Shown here: positions 37,691 to 47,815 of the stretch, piece by piece
How the letters are laid out: every line of letters starts with the position of its first letter
How positions within the stretch are numbered: position 1 is the stretch's first letter
Origin: Microtetraspora malaysiensis
GTDB lineage: Bacteria; Actinomycetota; Actinomycetes; Streptosporangiales; Streptosporangiaceae
Assembly: GCF_001528665.1 (NCBI RefSeq)
Contig: NZ_BBYJ01000024.1
Coordinates: 1 to 64,000 of the forward strand
Direction: 5' to 3'
Length of the DNA stretch: 64,000 bases
Translations under genes and position numbers: made by a program
The notes under the pieces: generated by a model
What the model was told of the DNA's origin: nothing
The model's input: the letters and a program-made list of their open reading frames with translations, nothing else
Database searches by the model: none

Positions 37691-38815
37691 TCAGGCGCCG
37701 GGACCGGCGGCCTCCGTGCCGGCCGAGGGGTCCCGGGGCGGCGCGTTCTCGGGCGAGGCGAGCGAGTGGGTGCCGAGGACCCGGCTCATCCACGCCTGGG
37801 GAGCGGTGATCTCCTCCTTGGTCGGCAGTGTCTCGGGTGACGTCCAGACCCGGTTGAAGCCGTCCATCCCCGCCGTCTCGACTACGGTGCGGACGAAGTG
37901 GGAGCCCTCGGCGTACTGCTTCATCTTGAGCTCGATGCCGAGCAGGCGCCGGATGAGCTGGTCGATGCGCGACCCGCCCTCTCGGCGGCGCTGGAACCTG
38001 GCCCTGATCTCGGCCACCGACGGGACGACGGACGGGCCCACGGCGTCCATGACGTAGTCGCCGTGTCCCTCGACCAGCGTCATCACCGCGGTGACCCGGT
38101 CGAGCACGGCCTTCTGCTCGGGGGTCTGGATCGCCTCGATGAGGTTGCCGTCGCCCCCCTTGATGGCATCGGCGACCGCGTCCGAGGCGGCGCGCAGCCG
38201 CTCGAGGAGGGTCGTCAGGTCCATGTCGGAGGCGAGCAGGAAGTCGGTCATCTGGGTCCGGACGTACTCGCGGAGCCAGGGGACACCGGTGAACTGCACG
38301 CGGTGGGTCTCCTCATGGAGGCAGACCCAGAGACGGAAGTCACGGGCGTTGACCCCCATCTCGCGCTCGGTGTGCACGATGTTGGGCGCGACCAAGGTGA
38401 GCCGTCCCGTCGGCGCGTGGCCGTCCGGGTCCGGCGGGAGGAACAGCTCGTACTGCCCGAGCACCCGGGAGGCGAGGAACGCCAGGACGGCGCCCACCTC
38501 GACCCCGGTGATCCGGGAGCCGACCGCTCCGACGATCGCCGGCATGTTGGGCGACACCTTCTGGGTCAGGGGCTCGAAGACCACCTTGAACCCGTCCACG
38601 TTCGCCCGGATCCACCCCGGCCGGTCGACGATGGTCGCCGCCTCCGGCGGCGCCGAGTCGATGCGGGTGAAGTCCCGAACGTGCCCCTCGGCCTCGCGGG
38701 ACAGCCGCCTCAGCTCGGCGACCGCCTGTCTGGCTTCTTCCCGGCTCACCTGTGGCCCCGGGCGCACGAGACGCACGCCGGTCGCTACGGCCAGATCCCA
38801 GTCGATCACCTGCAT
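37691..38815 (-). CDS. Zinc-dependent metalloprotease of the DUF2342 (F420-associated) family
   Basis: 374 aa from ATG 38815. Zincin motif H167-EET-H171 ([11 protein letters not shown]) and the conserved [13 protein letters not shown] with a downstream glutamate and His. Homologues are annotated as coenzyme F420 biosynthesis-associated, but no F420 synthesis gene is here. TACGGT (38822-38827) lies 6 nt before the start (leaderless). Located between tilS and dac exactly as in mycobacteria. Substrate unknown. Confidence 0.88.
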   Translation of the reverse strand: MQVIDWDLAVATGVRLVRPGPQVSREEARQAVAELRRLSREAEGHVRDFTRIDSAPPEAATIVDRPGWIRANVDGFKVVFEPLTQKVSPNMPAIVGAVGSRITGVEVGAVLAFLASRVLGQYELFLPPDPDGHAPTGRLTLVAPNIVHTEREMGVNARDFRLWVCLHEETHRVQFTGVPWLREYVRTQMTDFLLASDMDLTTLLERLRAASDAVADAIKGGDGNLIEAIQTPEQKAVLDRVTAVMTLVEGHGDYVMDAVGPSVVPSVAEIRARFQRRREGGSRIDQLIRRLLGIELKMKQYAEGSHFVRTVVETAGMDGFNRVWTSPETLPTKEEITAPQAWMSRVLGTHSLASPENAPPRDPSAGTEAAGPGA

Positions 38816-38931
38816 ACAACCACCGTACGTTCTCCTCCCACGCCATGCGCGCGAGGGGCGCGCCTCCCCGGCTCCGGCTCGTGGGGTGTCCACGAGCTTT
38901 GGCCGGGTCGGTCAACGTCCGCGACAGCGCT

Positions 38932-40311
38932 CTAGCTCTGGGCGACGATCGTGGCCAGGCGGTCGAGGGCGCCCACGGCCGCCCAGGGATCGGGCACGTC
39001 GTCGGCCATGAAGGCGAAGGCGAGAAGCCGCCCGTTCGCGGTGGAGGCGACCCCGGCGAGGGTGTTCACGCCGTTGAGCGTCCCGGTCTTGGCCCGGATC
39101 AGCCCGGCGCCGGCCTCGGATCCCGGCCGGTCGTAGCGGTTGTGCAGGGTGCCGGTGAAACGGGCGATGGGCAGCCCGCTGACCAGTGAGTGCAGATTCG
39201 GGTTGCCCGGCTGCGCGGCGAAGGCGAGCAGCCGGGCGAGCGCGGTCGGCGTGATGCGGTTCCTGATCGACAGGCCGCTGTTGTCGGTGATCGTGATGTC
39301 CTTGTCGAGGCCGGACCTGGCGAGGACGCGGTGGACCGCCGCCGTCTGCCCGGCGAAGGTGTGCGGGAACCCCTCCTTGATCGCGACCTGGCGGCCGAGC
39401 GCCTCGGCGAGGTCGTTGTCGCTCATGGTGAGCATCCGCTCCACCAGGGCGTAGAGGGGCGCCGATTCGACCCGGGCGAGTTCCCCGGCCTGTGCCGGGG
39501 CCGTGACGGACTTGACGTCCTTGTCGACCTTGATGCCGTACTTGCCGAGAAGCGCCGCGAAGGCGCCTGCGGCGGCGCGCGACGGGTCGGGGACCCGGGC
39601 GTTCTCACCGGGCGCGACCCGGCCCTCGTCGATGGTGAGCGCGGTGACCGTCGAGGCGCTGCCCTCCGGCACGTACGTCGGCTTCCAGCCGGGCGGGGTC
39701 ACCGGCCCGTCGAAGAGGGAGTCGTCGTACCCGAGAGTGACCGATGTGATCTTGGCGGCCTTGAGCGCCTTCGCCGTACGGGCGGCCAGGGTGGTGAGCG
39801 AGGCCGGCTCCGGATAGACGTCGCGGCCCTTCTTCGGCCCCGCGAGAGTGGGGTCGCCGCCGCCGACGAGGACGATGGAGTTCTGCTTGGCGCCGGTGAC
39901 GACCTTGGTCGCGAAGGTCGTGTCGGGGTCGAGGGAGGAGAGCACGGCCGCGGCCGTAACGATCTTGGTGGTGGACGCGGGCGTGAGGGCGACGTTGGAG
40001 CGACCGTCGAAGAGCGTGGCACCGCTCTCCACGTCGATGACGACGCCGCCCAGGCTGCGGCCGAGCGCGGGGTCACCCAGGGCATTGGTGAGCCGTGCGG
40101 TCAAAGTACCCTTAGCGGGAAGAGGCGCGTCCCCAACCGCGGCCAGCACCGCGCCCGCGGTGATGATGGGGGTGGGGGTCGGTTTCGGTGACGCGACCGG
40201 AACCGACGGTCCGCGGGTGGCCTTGGCGTACATATGGACGCCTACGGCGACGACGAACACCTGCAATAGGGCGAGGGTGGCCAACAACACCCATCGCTCT
40301 CGTCGCACCAT
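38932..40311 (-). CDS. dacB: D-alanyl-D-alanine carboxypeptidase/endopeptidase, PBP4 (DacB) family
   Basis: 459 aa. An N-terminal signal anchor (about 7-25) and a Pro/Thr linker precede the S13 peptidase domain: SxxK in PASTTK (Ser113), SDN in MSDNDLAE, and KTG in RAKTGTLNGVN. It trims stem pentapeptides and opens cross-links outside the membrane. A Shine-Dalgarno AAGAGGTGAC precedes the ATG. Divergent from ppa. Confidence 0.95.
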   Translation of the reverse strand: MVRRERWVLLATLALLQVFVVAVGVHMYAKATRGPSVPVASPKPTPTPIITAGAVLAAVGDAPLPAKGTLTARLTNALGDPALGRSLGGVVIDVESGATLFDGRSNVALTPASTTKIVTAAAVLSSLDPDTTFATKVVTGAKQNSIVLVGGGDPTLAGPKKGRDVYPEPASLTTLAARTAKALKAAKITSVTLGYDDSLFDGPVTPPGWKPTYVPEGSASTVTALTIDEGRVAPGENARVPDPSRAAAGAFAALLGKYGIKVDKDVKSVTAPAQAGELARVESAPLYALVERMLTMSDNDLAEALGRQVAIKEGFPHTFAGQTAAVHRVLARSGLDKDITITDNSGLSIRNRITPTALARLLAFAAQPGNPNLHSLVSGLPIARFTGTLHNRYDRPGSEAGAGLIRAKTGTLNGVNTLAGVASTANGRLLAFAFMADDVPDPWAAVGALDRLATIVAQS

Positions 40312-40400
40312 GTCACCTCTTGTCGCGCCAAATGGGATATACGCCTACGAGACATTAACGCCCCCCGGGATGCCGGGAGAGCTTGAGTGGAGGAACCGTA

Positions 40401-40898
40401 GTGGAGTTCGACGTTGTCGTTGAGATTCCCAAGGGGCAACGGAACAAGTACGAGGTGGACCACGAGACCGGACGCATCCGGCTGGACCGCCTGCTTTTCA
40501 CATCCACTCAGTACCCCGCCGACTACGGCTTCATCGAGAACACGCTCGGCGAGGACGGTGACCCGCTCGACGCGCTCGTCCTGCTCCAGGAGCCGACCTT
40601 CCCCGGCTGCCTGATCAAGTGTCGCGCGGTCGGCATGTTCCGCATGACCGACGAGAAGGGCGGCGACGACAAGGTCCTGTGCGTGCCCGCCACGGACCCG
40701 CGCATGGAGCACATCCGGGACATCCATCACGTCGCCGAGTTCGACCGGCTGGAGATCCAGCACTTCTTCGAGGTCTACAAGGACCTGGAGCCGGGCAAGT
40801 CAGTCGAGGGCGCCAACTGGGTGGGCCGGGTCGAGGCCGAGGCCGAGATCACCAACTCCGTGAAGCGCTTCCAGGAACAGGGCCACGAGCACGCCTGA
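40401..40898 (+). CDS. ppa: Inorganic pyrophosphatase
   Basis: 165 aa from GTG 40401 (TGGAGGAA upstream). Family I motifs: [41 protein letters not shown] (metal-binding aspartates), [12 protein letters not shown], and [10 protein letters not shown]-like [11 protein letters not shown]. It hydrolyses pyrophosphate. Its stop abuts the stop of the convergent NlpC/P60 gene with no spacer. Confidence 0.97.
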   Translation: MEFDVVVEIPKGQRNKYEVDHETGRIRLDRLLFTSTQYPADYGFIENTLGEDGDPLDALVLLQEPTFPGCLIKCRAVGMFRMTDEKGGDDKVLCVPATDPRMEHIRDIHHVAEFDRLEIQHFFEVYKDLEPGKSVEGANWVGRVEAEAEITNSVKRFQEQGHEHA

Positions 40899-42065
40899 TC
40901 AGCTCGGCCTGGTGGCTCCGACGAGGTCGGGACGCCAGATGGGCGCGATGCGCACCACGTCCCCCGTCTGGGGGGCGTGGACCATCAAGCCCCGCCCGAT
41001 ATAGAGGCCGACGTGGTGAATCGACCCCGGATCCTGCGACAGGCGACCGAAGAAGACCAGGTCTCCCGGCTGGAGTTGGGCGATCGGTACGTGTTGCCCC
41101 GACTGCCACTGGGTGCCGGTCCAGTGGTCGAGATCGACCCCCGCGCGGGCCCACGCCCGCATGGTCAGCCCTGAGCAGTCGAAGCTCGACGGCCCCGCCG
41201 CCGCCCACACGTACGGCTTGCCGAGTTGCTGGAGCGCCCAGCTCGCCGCCACGCCGCCCGGACCGCTCCCCTCGGCGGCCGTCCACGACGGGGCCTTGAG
41301 CGCGGCCCGCGTGCTGACGGTCCGCAATTGGGCCTGTCTGCGCGCATCGCGGGCCTGCCGTAACCGGTCCACCCGGGAGCGGGCGGCGTCGAGGCGCTGG
41401 GAGATCTCCTCGGTCGTCTGTTTGATCTCCGCCATCTGGCGCTCCTGCTCGGCCACGGCCTTGGCCGCCGCTTCCTTGGCGAGCCTGGCCTCATCGGCAT
41501 GCCGCTCCTGGTCGTCGTACGCCCGGGACGCCTGGGTGTGGACGATGCCGAGCACGGTCTGGGTGTCGGTCAGGTTCCGGAAGCTCGCGGCCTGCTCGCT
41601 GCCGAGCTGGCTCAGCACCCCGGCCCGCCGCATGAATCCATCGAACCCGTCGCCCCCCGTCATCATGGCGAGGCCCATCTCGCCGACGCTCATGTTGTTC
41701 GCGTAGCGCTGCGCGGCCACCGCCGCGACCGGCTTCCTGGCCTCCTCGACCTCGGTGCGCGCCTGGTTCAGCCGCTGCGACACCTGGTTGTACGCCCCTT
41801 CGGCCGAGCGCAACATGACGAGCCGGCCGTTGTACGCCTCGACGAGTCGCTCGACCTCAGCGTTGAGCTCGGCCAGACGGGCCTTGGCTGCGGCGTAATC
41901 GGCCTGGGCTCGGCCGAGTTCCTTGGCGCGGGCGCTGACCTGCTCGCGCGCGTCGGAGATCTTTCCTGCCGGTTGTCCTGGATCGGCGCCCGCCGGAGTG
42001 GCCAAAGTGAGAATTAGCCCGCAAGTGAGCCCGGCGACGTGCCCGGATGCGATGCGGAGTGGCAT
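40899..42065 (-). CDS. Secreted NlpC/P60 endopeptidase with coiled-coil (RipA-like)
   Basis: 388 aa. Signal peptide MPLRIASGHVAGLTCGLILT to about residue 27, a long coiled-coil (30-250), then the NlpC/P60 domain with Cys in SSFDCSGLTMRAWARAG and His in IHHVGLYIG. It is paralogous to the riboswitch-controlled enzyme at 15825-16874 but has no c-di-AMP aptamer upstream. Shine-Dalgarno GGAAGGGG is 6-7 nt before the ATG. Confidence 0.93.
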   Translation of the reverse strand: MPLRIASGHVAGLTCGLILTLATPAGADPGQPAGKISDAREQVSARAKELGRAQADYAAAKARLAELNAEVERLVEAYNGRLVMLRSAEGAYNQVSQRLNQARTEVEEARKPVAAVAAQRYANNMSVGEMGLAMMTGGDGFDGFMRRAGVLSQLGSEQAASFRNLTDTQTVLGIVHTQASRAYDDQERHADEARLAKEAAAKAVAEQERQMAEIKQTTEEISQRLDAARSRVDRLRQARDARRQAQLRTVSTRAALKAPSWTAAEGSGPGGVAASWALQQLGKPYVWAAAGPSSFDCSGLTMRAWARAGVDLDHWTGTQWQSGQHVPIAQLQPGDLVFFGRLSQDPGSIHHVGLYIGRGLMVHAPQTGDVVRIAPIWRPDLVGATRPS

Positions 42066-42254
42066 GTTGACCCCTTCCGTTTCACCACTCCCAGACTCCC
42101 CGAGAATAACTCTGCGTACACACTAGGCTCACCGAATGTAATCAATGCGAACGGAAAATTCTCGACGGCATTCTCGGGCAATTCCGGTTACGACCGGACG
42201 GCACGGAAAAAGGGCCGCTTTATCCTTTTGGTGGGATAACGACGGCGGACGGGA

Positions 42255-43889
42255 TTATCCGATCGACGCCGATTCCGCAGGGGCCGGAACGGCGGACGAA
42301 GCGTTCCGGGAGCCATCGCCGGCGCGGCCTCCCGGACGCTCCGAAGACCTTGCGGCCCCTTCCGCGACGACCGGCCGCACGGACTCCTCCGGCAGGGCGG
42401 AACGAGCGGGGCGAGCCGCCCGCGCCGCCGGGGTCGGCGTGCTCGACGCGCTCGGCGTCGCGGACGGGGTGGGGCTCGCGGCCGGGGTACGGCTGGGCGA
42501 CGGCGACGGCGAGCGCTCGGGCGGGCAACTGCGCTGCGGACGGGGATGGCGCTGGTGTTCGCGACTGGGCACCGAGGGATCCCCGGGATCGTCCGAAGTG
42601 GGCGACCCGCTCGGCGAGTCCGACGGATCCGGCAGCGGAGAGACGTCGTCGGACGGGCTCGCCGACGGCCGCGCCGACGGCGTTCCCGCATGTGACGGCC
42701 GGGGCGTCGGCGTGGCCGATGCCCCCGACGCGGAGGGCGACGGCGTGCTGCCCGCTCCGGCCCCCGCGTCCGGACTGGTCCGTACGGCGGGCCCCTCGTC
42801 CTCGTCGCCACGCACCCCTGCCGTACGGGCCGGGTCGCGGTCGAGGATCGGGGTCAGGATCATCGGCCGATCCCGGGGGGTGGCCTTCCACGGCACCTTC
42901 AGCCCGGGCGGATCGCCGGCGCCGGGGAACGCGTCGGACGCGATGCCGACGATCCGGTCCTCCGGACGGCCGGCGAACTGGTTGAACGACATCAGCACGA
43001 GCCCGACCGCCGCTACGGTCGCCAGGGCGCCCCCGAGCGCCCGCGGCCAGACCCGGCCTCCGCCGCCCGACGGGAATCCGGCGGAGGTGAGCCGCCCCAC
43101 CCGGTTGGTGACATAGCGACGGTAAGCGACCAGATCGGGGTCGGCGAAGCAGCTCATCACCCGTACCCGCACGGTGTCCGGCAGGGTCGCCTCGGGCAGC
43201 AGGCCGAAGACCTTGGCCAGCGAGACGTGCCGCACGCGATGAGTGGCGCAGGTGTCGCATCGGGCGATGTGGCGGGAGATCCGTTCGCGGATCTCGGCGG
43301 TCAACTCGCCGGCGAATCCGGTCAGGATCTTCGCCCTGCGGGGGCAGTCGTAGGGCCCCTTCCGCACCAGGATCTCGACCGTGACCGCGTCGCTGAGACG
43401 CTCGGTCGCGGCCTCCTGGAGGCCGTCGGCGTAGCGCTGGCCGGTCCCGAGGACGGTCGCGAGGTCGGCGCCGGTCAGGCCGTGCCTGCTGGCGAGTTCG
43501 AGGACCTCCCGGTCCTCCGGGGCCAGGCAGCGGGTGGCGTGCCAGGCGACGACCCGCAGCTCCGCGTCGGCGGGATCGGACAGCTGGGGCACGAGCACGG
43601 TCGAGAGGTCGGTGCCCGGCGGCTCGGCGCCCTGCGGGGTGCGGCGGCGCAGGCACTCGCCTCGCGCCAGAGTGTAGAGCCAGACGCGGAACCGCTCCGG
43701 GTCCGCCAGCGAGCCGACCAGTGCCTCCGCGGCGATCAGCGTGTCGCGCAGGGCGACCTGCGCGCTGTCCGGGCCGCCGAGCATGACGAGGCAGTATCGG
43801 TAAATCGCTTCGGCATATGTGTCGTACAGCGCGGCCAGGGCGCCCGGGTCCCGAGCCCGCAACGCCTCGACCAGCACGCGGTCATCCAT
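42255..43889 (-). CDS. ECF-type sigma factor fused to zinc anti-sigma-like, transmembrane and Ser/Pro-rich modules
   Basis: 544 aa. Residues 5-80 resemble sigma-70 region 2 (ALRARDPGALAALYDTYAEAIYRYCL) and 117-170 region 4 (APEDREVLELASRHGLTGADLATVL). H207-X3-C211-X2-C214 is a ZAS-type zinc motif as in anti-sigma factors. One membrane helix (284-301) leads to an exported tail (302-544) rich in Pro, Ser, Thr and Ala. The polypeptide thus carries a sigma factor, its putative inhibitor and a surface tail. TACTCT lies 7 nt before the ATG (leaderless). Promoter specificity unknown. Confidence 0.85.
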   Translation of the reverse strand: MDDRVLVEALRARDPGALAALYDTYAEAIYRYCLVMLGGPDSAQVALRDTLIAAEALVGSLADPERFRVWLYTLARGECLRRRTPQGAEPPGTDLSTVLVPQLSDPADAELRVVAWHATRCLAPEDREVLELASRHGLTGADLATVLGTGQRYADGLQEAATERLSDAVTVEILVRKGPYDCPRRAKILTGFAGELTAEIRERISRHIARCDTCATHRVRHVSLAKVFGLLPEATLPDTVRVRVMSCFADPDLVAYRRYVTNRVGRLTSAGFPSGGGGRVWPRALGGALATVAAVGLVLMSFNQFAGRPEDRIVGIASDAFPGAGDPPGLKVPWKATPRDRPMILTPILDRDPARTAGVRGDEDEGPAVRTSPDAGAGAGSTPSPSASGASATPTPRPSHAGTPSARPSASPSDDVSPLPDPSDSPSGSPTSDDPGDPSVPSREHQRHPRPQRSCPPERSPSPSPSRTPAASPTPSATPSASSTPTPAARAARPARSALPEESVRPVVAEGAARSSERPGGRAGDGSRNASSAVPAPAESASIG

Positions 43890-44069
43890 GTGGCCGAGAG
43901 TAAATGATTAATAACTAGCAGTTCTACCGATTCCCCAGAACGAGCGCAAATGATATTGGCGCTCCCGCCTCATACAATGGGAATCGCGTTTTGTCCGCCT
44001 TGTGGCATCTCGTCACCGATTTTCCCGGTGGGAATTTCCCTATTCAGTGGCATGCGGCGACAATTATCG

Positions 44070-45170
44070 CTAGGCAGGCGAAAGGTGCAATCCGGCGCCG
44101 GAGCAGCCGTCGAGCAGAGCGTCCAGCCCGAACGCCTCGACCGGCCCGAGCGCCCCCGTCCCCTTCACGCCGTCGGCCAGCGCGGTCGTCGCCGCCCAGG
44201 CCAGGATGCGGGCGGTGAAGTCGTACGGGTCGCCCCCGTCGAGCTGCACCGAGGCCAGCAGCCGGCCATCCTGGTTGTACGCCTCCGCCACCGTCTGGGA
44301 CGAGATGCCGACATCGACGGCCCTGCCGCGGTTGCCGAGCCGGATTACCCGGTCGGCCATCGCCTCCGTCACCCGCTTGGCGCCCGGCAGCGCGGCCAGC
44401 ACCGGCGTCGCCCTGGCCAGCACCCCCGCCGCGCGCGTCAGGCCGCCGAGCCAGCCGAGGTAGACGTTCACCTCGCGCAGCCCCGGGAACGCCCTCGGCA
44501 GCGCGAAATGCTCCGACGCGCCCATCGAGATGCCGTGGCGGCGCCGCCCGCCCACCGCGAACTGGCGGGTGCGGCCGTGCTCGCGGACGATGCGGCCCTC
44601 ACGGAAGCCGTACATGGGCTCCAGGACGACGCCGAGAGCGGAGGCCCTGGTCCCGGCGCTGGCGCGCTTGGCCATGTTGCCCCGGACGAAATAGCCGACG
44701 TCGACCCGGACCGCCTCGGCTCCCGCCTTCCGCAGCGCGAGCGCGGCGGCGACGTTGCCGGGCACGTAGTCGTACCCGAACGCGGTGATCAGCGCGGCCT
44801 GCCGGGTCGCGGCGGCCGGGCCGTACCGCTGGAAGATGCGCTTGATGAACGTCGGCTCGCCGGCCGAGTCGAGGTAGACGGCCCCCGCCTCGGTGGCGGC
44901 GGCGACCGCGCCCTCGCCCCACCGGGCGAAGGGGCCGACCGTGGAGATCAGGACGTCACCGGCGTTGAGCAGCCGGGCCAGCGACTCGGACCGGCCGGCG
45001 TCGGCGACCGCCGTGGGGAGCGCCACCGGCAGCGACGCGGCGAACGCGTCCAGCCGGGTCTGGTCGCGCCCGACGAGGAGCGGCCGGGCGCCCAGCATCA
45101 ACAGCGCCTGCGCCGTGAGCCTGCCGGTGAACCCGGTGGCCCCGAACAGCACGATCCGGGAGGTGGTCAT
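44070..45170 (-). CDS. Saccharopine dehydrogenase-like NAD(P)-binding reductase
   Basis: 366 aa from ATG 45170. N-terminal Rossmann motif IVLFGATGFTGRLTAQAL, then STVGPFARWGEGAVAAA and YLDSAGEPTF, as in saccharopine-dehydrogenase-like and trans-acting enoyl reductase proteins of actinobacteria (which act on lipids). No polyketide synthase or lipid cluster nearby. TACCGT lies 6 nt before the start (leaderless). Substrate unknown. Confidence 0.85.
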   Translation of the reverse strand: MTTSRIVLFGATGFTGRLTAQALLMLGARPLLVGRDQTRLDAFAASLPVALPTAVADAGRSESLARLLNAGDVLISTVGPFARWGEGAVAAATEAGAVYLDSAGEPTFIKRIFQRYGPAAATRQAALITAFGYDYVPGNVAAALALRKAGAEAVRVDVGYFVRGNMAKRASAGTRASALGVVLEPMYGFREGRIVREHGRTRQFAVGGRRRHGISMGASEHFALPRAFPGLREVNVYLGWLGGLTRAAGVLARATPVLAALPGAKRVTEAMADRVIRLGNRGRAVDVGISSQTVAEAYNQDGRLLASVQLDGGDPYDFTARILAWAATTALADGVKGTGALGPVEAFGLDALLDGCSGAGLHLSPA

Positions 45171-45253
45171 GCCGTTACGGTAACTCGCCTCGGAATTCAA
45201 GATCCACAGTGGGTCGGCGCCGATCCTGGGCTCCGGGACGGTCACGACGCCCT

Positions 45254-46051
45254 TCATGGCCGCCGGTCGCCTATCGGCGGATACCCGCGGTCCTTGGCGA
45301 ACGGCTTGGTTGTGGGCTTGGTCACATTGACGGGGACCGTCCCGCCCGCGACCAGTTCCTCGTACGGCTTCGCCGTCGCACCCCAGGTCCTGACCGTGAT
45401 GTCGGTGTCGGCGACCTTCCCCTTGACGCCGCTCACGGTGATGACGAAACGCCGCTTGAGCTCGGCCCGGACATCGTCGACGAAGGTCGTGCCGCCTCCG
45501 AGCAGCCGGCCGGCCTCGTCATGGAGCAGCGCGGTGACGACCAGGCTGTTCGCGACCTTGCGGAACGGGTCGCTGATGTAGCCGGTGACGAGGTAGGAGC
45601 CGGGCTCCAGCGGCTCCGTCGCCACATCGGACACCGGGAACCGGCGGAACGACGACGGAATCCGGGCCGCCGGATGCCACGACGCGGGACGGTAGTCGAT
45701 CTTTACGCTCGCGGGCTTGACCTTCGCCACCGCCTGGCCGGTGAACGCCAGGGAACGGCCCGGCGGGACGGCGTCCAGCGGCTGCTCCATGCGGAGGACC
45801 TCTTTGCCGGAGCCGTCGCGGGCGCTGATCAGGGCGACCGCGTTCTCCCCGAAGTGCCACCGGTTGGCGTTGCCGAGCACACCCGCCCAGGTCACCAGGT
45901 ATCCGCTGCTCGACTTGTCGATCGAGGACGCCTGCTCCTTCAGCGTGAGCGGGGCGAGCTGCTTCTTGTTCTCGCTCGTTTCACTGCACCCCGCCGCCAC
46001 GACCACGACGACGAGGGCCATTGCTGCTGCCATGCGGCTGCGCTGAGTCAC
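45254..46051 (-). CDS. Hypothetical lipoprotein
   Basis: 265 aa. Signal peptide RMAAAMALVVVVVAAGC with lipobox VAAGC (Cys near 22), then a mature domain rich in beta-type sequence and no recognised family. It has no internal Cys pairs. GTG start. It ends 84 bp before the saccharopine-dehydrogenase-like gene and may be co-transcribed with it. Confidence 0.8.
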   Translation of the reverse strand: MTQRSRMAAAMALVVVVVAAGCSETSENKKQLAPLTLKEQASSIDKSSSGYLVTWAGVLGNANRWHFGENAVALISARDGSGKEVLRMEQPLDAVPPGRSLAFTGQAVAKVKPASVKIDYRPASWHPAARIPSSFRRFPVSDVATEPLEPGSYLVTGYISDPFRKVANSLVVTALLHDEAGRLLGGGTTFVDDVRAELKRRFVITVSGVKGKVADTDITVRTWGATAKPYEELVAGGTVPVNVTKPTTKPFAKDRGYPPIGDRRP

Positions 46052-46127
46052 TTAGCCGTCATAACCCGGTGAATGGGACGCGACCCAACGGACACGCGCG
46101 AGCGTACGAACTCTTTAGGATCTTCGC

Positions 46128-47738
46128 CTATCTCGGGCGGACCACCCGGGTTTCATCCCAAACGGGCTCAGGGGCCTCATATACCCGCCCGTCCGATCCG
46201 AAGACCAGGAAGCGGTCGAAGTCCGCGGCGAACCATCGGTCGTGGGTCACGGCGAGCACGGTGCCGTCGAAGGCGTTCAGCCCGGCCTGCAACGCCTCCG
46301 CGCTGGCCAGGTCGAGGTTGTCCGTCGGCTCGTCGAGGAGCAGCAGCGTGGCGCCCGACAGTTCGAGCAGGAGGATCTGCAACCGCGCCTGCTGCCCGCC
46401 CGACAGCGTCTCGAACCGCTGCTCGGCGACGCCGCCCGCCAGCTCGTATCGGTCGAGCGCCTTCATCGCCTCGTTCTTGAGCTTGGCGTGCTCGCTCATG
46501 ACGATCTCGCACGGCGTCCGCTTCAGCAGCTCGGGCCTGGAATGCGTCTGGGCGAAGTGCCCGGGGACGACGCGGGCGCCGAGCCTCCCCACACCCGTGT
46601 GCCGTACCGCATCCCCGGCGATCAGCCGGAGGAAGTGCGACTTGCCCGAGCCGTTCGAGCCCAGCACGGCGACGCGCTCGCCGTACCAGACCTCCAGGTC
46701 GAACGGCTTCATCAGGCCGGTGAGTTCGAGGTTCTCGCAGATGACCGCGCGTTTGCCGGTGCGGCCGCCCCGCAGACGCATGCTGATGAGCTGGTCCTTG
46801 GGCGCGAGCTCGGGCGGCCCCGCCTCCTCGAACCTGCGCAGCCGCGTCTGCGCCGCGTGGTAGGCGCTGGCCATGCTGTCGTTGTAGGTCGCCTTGTTCT
46901 TCAGCATGACCACCAGGCGCTTGAGCTTGGCGTGCTCCTCGTCCCAGCGGCGGCGCAGCTCGTCCAGGCGCTCGTTGCGCTCCTTGCGCGCCTCGGCGTA
47001 CGTCGCGAACCCGCCGCCGTGCACCCAGATGTTGCCGGACTCGACGGTGACGATCCGGTCCGCCGCGTTGGCCAGCAGCTGCCGGTCGTGAGAAACGAGC
47101 AGGACCGTCTTCGGGGTCTCCCGCAGCGCCTGCTCCAGCCAGAGCTTGCCTGGCACGTCGAGGTAGTTGTCGGGCTCGTCGAGCAGCAGGGTCTGGTCGG
47201 GGCCGCGGAGCAGCGCCTCCAGCACGAGCCGCTTCTGCTCGCCGCCGGACAGCGTGTTGACCTCGCGATATTTGCACCTGTCGTACGGCACGCCGAGGGC
47301 GGCCATGGTGCAGGTGTCCCACAGGACCTCGATGTCGTAGCCGCCGGCGTCCGTGTAGTCGGTGATCGCCTGGGCGTAGCGCATCTGCGCCTTCTCGTCG
47401 TCCCGCTCCATCATCACGAGCTCGGCCGCGTCCAGGCGGGCCGCCGCCTCCCTGACCCGGACGGGCGCGACGCTGAGCAGCAGGTCGTGGACGGTGCGGC
47501 CGTCGCGGATGCTGCCGATGAACTGCCGCATCACGCCCAGCCCGCCGGAGTGGGCCACGGTGCCCTCCACCGGTTGGAGATCGCCGGCGACGAGCCGCAT
47601 CAGCGTCGTCTTACCCGCGCCGTTGGGCCCGACGAGCGCTGCCTTGACACCTTCTCCGATGCGGAAGGACACATCGTCGAGCAATGGCCGCCCATCGGGC
47701 AGCACATAGGTCAGATGCCCGATCTCGACGTGTCCCAC
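46128..47738 (-). CDS. ABC-F family ATP-binding protein
   Basis: 536 aa from GTG 47738 (GAAGGGG upstream). Two ABC modules without membrane segments: Walker A GPNGAGKTT and GSNGSGKSH (Ser-His replaces the usual Ser-Thr/Thr), signatures LSGGEQKR and LSGGQQARL, Walker B LLLDEPDNYLD and LLLDEPTDNLD, and a charged linker (RKERNERLDELRRRWDEEHAKL). ABC-F proteins act on the ribosome as translation factors or antibiotic-protection factors; which applies here is unclear. Confidence 0.93.
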   Translation of the reverse strand: MGHVEIGHLTYVLPDGRPLLDDVSFRIGEGVKAALVGPNGAGKTTLMRLVAGDLQPVEGTVAHSGGLGVMRQFIGSIRDGRTVHDLLLSVAPVRVREAAARLDAAELVMMERDDEKAQMRYAQAITDYTDAGGYDIEVLWDTCTMAALGVPYDRCKYREVNTLSGGEQKRLVLEALLRGPDQTLLLDEPDNYLDVPGKLWLEQALRETPKTVLLVSHDRQLLANAADRIVTVESGNIWVHGGGFATYAEARKERNERLDELRRRWDEEHAKLKRLVVMLKNKATYNDSMASAYHAAQTRLRRFEEAGPPELAPKDQLISMRLRGGRTGKRAVICENLELTGLMKPFDLEVWYGERVAVLGSNGSGKSHFLRLIAGDAVRHTGVGRLGARVVPGHFAQTHSRPELLKRTPCEIVMSEHAKLKNEAMKALDRYELAGGVAEQRFETLSGGQQARLQILLLELSGATLLLLDEPTDNLDLASAEALQAGLNAFDGTVLAVTHDRWFAADFDRFLVFGSDGRVYEAPEPVWDETRVVRPR

Positions 47739-47815
47739 GGCATTTCCCCTTCGCTGGTCCTCGCGCAGAGTATCGACCGCTTTCACGAGTGGGCATCCCA
47801 ATTTCCCGGCCCCGG

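Noticed and set aside
42066-42250. A second c-di-AMP riboswitch ahead of the NlpC/P60 gene at 40899-42065
   Set aside because: None of the conserved ydaO blocks is present on the minus strand in this leader.
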